Shown piece by piece: positions 51,884-55,136 of a stretch of DNA of 55,136 nt (position 1 is the stretch's first letter; each line of letters opens with the position of its first letter). A program made the translations under genes and the position numbers. Origin of the DNA: Prolixibacteraceae bacterium. GTDB lineage: Bacteria; Bacteroidota; Bacteroidia; Bacteroidales; Prolixibacteraceae. The notes beneath the pieces were generated by a model, which saw nothing but the letters and a program-made list of their open reading frames with translations, searched no databases and had not been told where the DNA came from. The stretch is taken from the NCBI GenBank assembly GCA_028282195.1, contig JANQII010000112.1, positions 1 through 55,136 of the forward strand. The letters are read 5' to 3'.

Positions 51884-52186
51884 ATGAAACAAACATTATT
51901 AATTTTAACAATTGCTATTTTTAGTTTTGCCTGTACTTCAACCAAAACGAAAAAAGTTGATGGAGCATCTGTTCAAACTGTAGAGATAGTTTATCAGGTT
52001 GAAGGTATGACCTGTGATCATTGCGAGAAATCAATTCATAAGGGTGTTAACACATTGGAAGGAATCTCCGAGGTTGTCGCCAACCACGAGGACTCAACTA
52101 CACGGGTTGTTTTTGATTCTTCTAAAACAGATAAAGAACAAATTGCTGAAGCCATCCAAAAAAGAGGCTATAAAGTAATTGAATAA
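51884..52186 (+). CDS. Heavy-metal-associated (HMA) domain lipoprotein
   Basis: 100 residues. A lipoprotein signal (LLILTIAIFSFAC, lipobox Cys17) and a short Thr/Lys linker lead to an HMA domain with the metal site GMTCDHCEKSIHKGV, then ISEVVANHEDSTTRVVFD and EAIQKRGYKVIE. It should bind Cu(I) or a related metal at the outer face of a membrane. With DUF302 directly upstream (3-nt gap) and oxidase genes nearby, a periplasmic copper carrier is the likely role. Confidence 0.87.
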   Translation: MKQTLLILTIAIFSFACTSTKTKKVDGASVQTVEIVYQVEGMTCDHCEKSIHKGVNTLEGISEVVANHEDSTTRVVFDSSKTDKEQIAEAIQKRGYKVIE

Positions 52187-52216
52187 ATATTCCCGGGTAA
52201 TCAAAATACCCTCCCT

Positions 52217-52263
52217 GATTTTCATTTAAATGAAAATCTTTCCCTCCCTAAAATTAGGGAGGG
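52217..52263. repeat. Perfect palindrome and G/C-rich hairpin
   Basis: GATTTTCATTT (52217-52227) is followed directly by its complement (52228-52238), a 22-bp perfect palindrome. Next, CCCTCCCTAA (52242-52251) pairs with TTAGGGAGGG (52254-52263) across two bases, and CCCTCC also lies at 52209. The block separates the HMA and NmrA genes and may act as a terminator or a mobile-repeat relic. Confidence 0.6.
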
Positions 52264-52289
52264 TTGAGGTGGGTTAAAAAGAATGTAAG

Positions 52290-53132
52290 ATGATTAGAAA
52301 ACTAACCGTAATAGGTGCTACAGGGAAACTAGCCGTTCCCATAATTAATCGTTTGCAGGAAAATGGTGTTGAAGTAACTGCTATTGTCCGGGATATTGAA
52401 AAGGGTCAAAAAGTATTGCCTGCCGGTACTGAAATTCTTGTGGCTGATTTAGCTGACAAAGAATCATTGGCAAGTGTTTTGCAAGGAACCGAATATTTAT
52501 ATTTGAATCTTTCTACTCACGATCCAAAAGCTGATTTTATTACTGAAATTGATGGGATCAAAAACATTCTGGAGATTGCGAAAAACACCCCTCTCAAGCA
52601 GATTCTGAAAATATCTGGTATTGGTGCCCTTCACCCTGAATTTAATACGAAAGGTGATACATTTGATGCTAATGAAATTAGAACTACCTCCCATCAATTA
52701 ATTAAAGACTCTGAAATTGCATATACTATATTCCATCCAAGCTGGTTTTTGAATGCACTTCCCTGGTTTATAAAAGATGGCAAATTTGTTGTTTACGGCA
52801 GAGATGAGCAATCCTTTTACTGGACAAATACAACTGATTTTGCAGATCAAATAACGGCAGCAATTGGAAATAAAGCAGCATTCAATAAAGAATTTGCAGT
52901 TCAGGGACAAAAGGCATTGACTTTTGAGCAAGCGGCTAAATGCTTTTTGGATTCTTTCAATCCTGGTATTGAGATTATCAGGAAACCGATCACCAAAGAA
53001 ATGGGAAGGCTTGGGATACTTCTTTCTTATTATGAAAATTTTAAGGAAAAATTCGTTGCTGATAAAACATGGGCTTTACTCGGCGAACCCCGTATTAACA
53101 TTGAAGACTTCGTTTTGAAAGTTTTAAAATAA
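52290..53132 (+). CDS. NmrA-like NAD(P)-binding protein
   Basis: 280 residues with a Rossmann fold: VIGATGKLAVPIINRLQ (the GxxGxxA form of the dinucleotide motif), VTAIVRDIEKG, ILVADLADKESL, ISGIGALHPEF and FHPSWFLNALPWFIKDGKF. It resembles NmrA/SDR-atypical proteins, which often lack catalysis and act as redox sensors or quinone-type reductases. The substrate is unknown. It stands alone after the palindrome block. Confidence 0.82.
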   Translation: MIRKLTVIGATGKLAVPIINRLQENGVEVTAIVRDIEKGQKVLPAGTEILVADLADKESLASVLQGTEYLYLNLSTHDPKADFITEIDGIKNILEIAKNTPLKQILKISGIGALHPEFNTKGDTFDANEIRTTSHQLIKDSEIAYTIFHPSWFLNALPWFIKDGKFVVYGRDEQSFYWTNTTDFADQITAAIGNKAAFNKEFAVQGQKALTFEQAAKCFLDSFNPGIEIIRKPITKEMGRLGILLSYYENFKEKFVADKTWALLGEPRINIEDFVLKVLK

Positions 53133-53226
53133 AACTATAAAACAATAACATTAAGAAAAATTAACGCAAAATAAGCAACCTTTTTGGCCCGTTTTATGTC
53201 TAAATAATTAGAAACAAGAAACAGCC

Positions 53227-53631
53227 ATGAGAACATTTACCATTTTTTTTACCTTTTTTCTTTTATCCTGCCTGTTCACCGAAGCGGGCAACGGACAAAC
53301 AATGAATATAAAGGGAAAAGTTATTGACAAAAATACCCTTGAACCCCTATCCGGAGTTAATATTAGCCTTGAGAATAACGAATTAGGTATTGGAACCATC
53401 ACCAACCATAAAGGTGAATTTCGGTTATGGAACCTTCCACACAACTCATCTAAAATATTAGTTAGCCTAAATGGTTACGAAACTTCTTCAGTAGAAGTTT
53501 CCACATTGCAAAATCCAACTACCGGAACAATTACAGTAATTAAGTTAGATGAAAAATCAAGAGCTAATAAAAACAATCTGAATGATGGGAAAGTAGCTTT
53601 TTTGAAGAAACGTTCGGCTGCAAATAAATAG
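53227..53631 (+). CDS. Exported carboxypeptidase-regulatory-like domain protein
   Basis: 134 residues. A signal peptide (TIFFTFFLLSCLFTEAGNGQ; the Cys15 may be a lipidation site) is followed by a CarboxypepD_reg-like beta-sandwich: IKGKVIDKNTLEPLSGVNISLE, GIGTITNHKGEFRLWNLP, ILVSLNGYETSSVEVST. This domain also opens TonB-dependent receptors; here it is alone, with a basic tail (KKRSAANK). Possibly a stand-alone cell-surface or receptor-linked module. No other receptor gene is nearby. Confidence 0.75.
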   Translation: MRTFTIFFTFFLLSCLFTEAGNGQTMNIKGKVIDKNTLEPLSGVNISLENNELGIGTITNHKGEFRLWNLPHNSSKILVSLNGYETSSVEVSTLQNPTTGTITVIKLDEKSRANKNNLNDGKVAFLKKRSAANK

Positions 53632-54032
53632 GATCACTGCAATATTCGGGTGGGTAACTTTGTTGAATTTATGATCCTGGATACGGGAAACTTGATTCTT
53701 GATCCTTGAATCTGGATGCTCATTTCTGGATACTGAATAATTGGTCATTGGCAATTGTGTCCCGATGGTTGGGTTCTTGATTTTGGAATTTGGGATTTGT
53801 TTTTTGAATATTGCCTCCGTTCTTATTCTTTGAAGCTTACAAGCTGTTGCTTCAAAAACCCGTTTCCGGTCTCAGTCACAGTCTCCATTAACCCGAAACC
53901 CGAAACTTCCACAAAGAAAGCTGACAGTAACCCACCCTAATTATGAACTGATCCAATAAATAATCATCTAACTTTTTTCAGGGATTAAATACTTCATATA
54001 TCCACAATTTAGAGCTTATAATTCACCTTTGA
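53632..54032. repeat. Repeat-rich intergenic segment without genes
   Basis: 401 nt. Contains CTTGATTCTTGATCCTTG-type text, a TTGGTCATTGGC copy (53741), ATTGTGTCCCGATGGTT (53755-53771) and GATTTTGGAATTTGGGATTT (53779-53798), matching other gaps. It lies between two convergent genes (3' ends at 53631 and 54033), so it may contain transcription end signals, none of them clear. Confidence 0.55.
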
Positions 54033-54590
54033 CTACTTCTGCAATTCATATCGCACATAAGTAAGCACCTTCCATCTGTCTTCCGGCCTTAATATTGGTC
54101 CCTGTGCACCCATAATGCCATAGCCCAATGTTACCTGGTGGTACATTTCCCCCATGGGTTTGGCTTTCATTTTATCATTAATCAATGAAGCAGGAGGGTA
54201 TGGATATCTTTTACTGGTGTACAGGTGCCCTTGTCCATCACCAAGCACACCATGGCATTGCTTGCAATTCCTTTCATAGACCAGCGCCCCTCTTTCCAGA
54301 ACTTCCTCAGTTGCTTCAAAAGGGTTAGTGAGTTCTTGTCCTGCCAAAGCCATGTCATTTAGTGTTTTTTCATATGGGAAAGGCATGTACCCCCTTGGAA
54401 TTGTTCCTTCCACAGGTTTTCTAAGGGTCATGTTATCTGAGAAGTTAGGATTTTCAGAATAGGTTTCATAAGCCTGGGAATATGCCATGTCAGGATAAAA
54501 TATGTACCCGGGGTCTGTTTTTTTTCTGTTACAAGAAACCAGGCTAACCACTGCCAAAACTATAATTCCAAAATATTTTACTCTGATCAT
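54033..54590 (-). CDS. actE: Alternative complex III mono-haem cytochrome c subunit ActE
   Basis: About 185 residues from ATG at 54590 (MIRVKYFGIIVLAVVSLVSC, a lipoprotein signal with the lipidated Cys at 20). An earlier ATG at 54680 would overlap actF and spoil the signal, so it is not used. The domain begins PDMAYSQAYETYSENPNF and carries one CXXCH, CKQCHGVLGDGQG, followed by PASLINDKMKAKPMGEMYHQVTLGYGIMGAQG, characteristic of ActE. It moves electrons from ActABC/F to an oxidase. It starts 10 nt after the actF stop. The usual order is E before F; here F precedes E. Confidence 0.85.
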   Translation of the reverse strand: MIRVKYFGIIVLAVVSLVSCNRKKTDPGYIFYPDMAYSQAYETYSENPNFSDNMTLRKPVEGTIPRGYMPFPYEKTLNDMALAGQELTNPFEATEEVLERGALVYERNCKQCHGVLGDGQGHLYTSKRYPYPPASLINDKMKAKPMGEMYHQVTLGYGIMGAQGPILRPEDRWKVLTYVRYELQK

Positions 54591-54600
54591 CTGTCTTAAA

Positions 54601-55136
54601 TTAATAGTTAGTATGATATTCAAGGCTTTCTTTAAAGTATGGATGGTTTTGAGGAACAAGGGAGGCTTTTGACAAACCATGTAGCACTACAAATAAAAAT
54701 AATCCCAGATAGCCAATGATAAGTCCAATTTCATAAAAACCAATACCAGCATGGTCTCCTGCAATTCCAGGCATAATGGCAAGGTAATAATCAAGCCAGT
54801 GTCCAAAGAATATTACAACTGATGTTATTCCAAGAATAAGGTTTATCCTTTTTGAATTCCTGGACATCAGGATTAGAAATGGGAACACAAAATTCAATAT
54901 CAGATTGACATAAAAAACTGTACTGTGCTCCTTTAGCCTTTCTACAAAATATACTGTTTCTTCAGGAATGTTGCTGTACCAGATTAACAGGTATTGAGAA
55001 AACCAGAGGTACATCCAGAATATGGAAAAAGCAAATAAATATTTTCCCAGGTCATGCATGTGCTCTTTGTTTACATGCTGCATATATCCTTGATTCTTTA
55101 AAAAGATCAACAAAAGAATGATCATTGCAATGGTAC
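54601..55136 (-). CDS. actF: C-terminal part of alternative complex III membrane subunit ActF (partial)
   Basis: The frame is open to the right edge, giving at least 178 residues with 4-5 membrane helices. DLGKYLFAFSIFWMYLWFSQYLLIWYSNIPEETVYF and FYVNLILNFVFPFLILMSRNSKR match the C-terminal half of the ActF quinol:cytochrome c oxidoreductase subunit, and HGLSKASLVPQNHPYFKESLEYH closes it. The N-terminal half lies beyond the window. ActC is related but has a different C-terminus. It should act in quinol oxidation and proton movement in alternative complex III. Confidence 0.82.
   Translation of the reverse strand, partial: TIAMIILLLIFLKNQGYMQHVNKEHMHDLGKYLFAFSIFWMYLWFSQYLLIWYSNIPEETVYFVERLKEHSTVFYVNLILNFVFPFLILMSRNSKRINLILGITSVVIFFGHWLDYYLAIMPGIAGDHAGIGFYEIGLIIGYLGLFLFVVLHGLSKASLVPQNHPYFKESLEYHTNY

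Noticed and set aside
53755-53940. A 61-codon plus-strand frame before the ActE region
   Set aside because: The sequence is repeat text (TGTGTCCCGATGG and GATTTTGGAATTTGGG), not protein-like.

Overview
The window looks like chromosomal DNA of an AT-rich, respiring member of the Bacteroidota (Bacteroidia; a Marinilabiliales-like marine or sediment lineage is a guess). The grounds are: promoter elements of the Bacteroidota type (TAnnTTTG at -7, TTTG or TTG about 20 nt upstream), few Shine-Dalgarno sequences, a fused CcoN-CcoO oxidase subunit with a one-haem CcoP, a DUF4492-cydA-cydB cluster, the end of an alternative complex III operon, and text-like intergenic repeats such as AAGCTGGAAG and GATTTTGGAATTTGGG.

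Layout. 1-700: mostly non-coding, with an edge ORF and a compact fold that may be a structured RNA. 701-11979: surface-glycan or glycolipid locus with three GT2 glycosyltransferases (one fused to a methyltransferase), four polytopic GT-C-like membrane proteins and a separate methyltransferase. 12116-24734: conserved housekeeping block (SLC12-type cotransporter, coaD, a TlpA-like lipoprotein or exported protein, Nudix, pyrE, birA, then rsfS-ftsH-LUD-DUF2007-cdsA-psd-pssA). 24735-31394: accessory islet holding a ClpP-class serine protease with a 68-residue companion, a HipBST-type split kinase toxin-antitoxin module between related repeats, a DMT transporter, a MntA-HepT module and a lone TIR-domain protein. 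31551-34730: cytochrome bd operon on the minus strand, with an unannotated 39-residue membrane peptide at its end. 35202-45529: cbb3 oxidase and its assembly factors (ccoI, S, NO, Q, P, G, H and a DsbD_2/TauE protein), interrupted by a second nucleotidyltransferase-HEPN pair with its own promoter. 45748-51338: SCO, caa3-type oxidase (I, III, IV, II with fused cytochrome c) and haem O synthase. 51404-53631: DUF302, a metal-binding lipoprotein, an NmrA-like reductase and a carboxypeptidase-regulatory-like protein. 54033-55136: ActE and the C-terminal part of ActF of alternative complex III on the minus strand.

Together the right half encodes a flexible respiratory chain: quinol oxidation by cytochrome bd, or by alternative complex III passing electrons to cbb3 or caa3 oxidases, with copper and haem supply genes alongside. 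The features that most deserve follow-up are the 24.7-31.4 kb islet, the NTase-HEPN insertion in the cco cluster, the 39-aa cyd-associated peptide, the palindrome cluster before ccoI and the structured element at 304-405.
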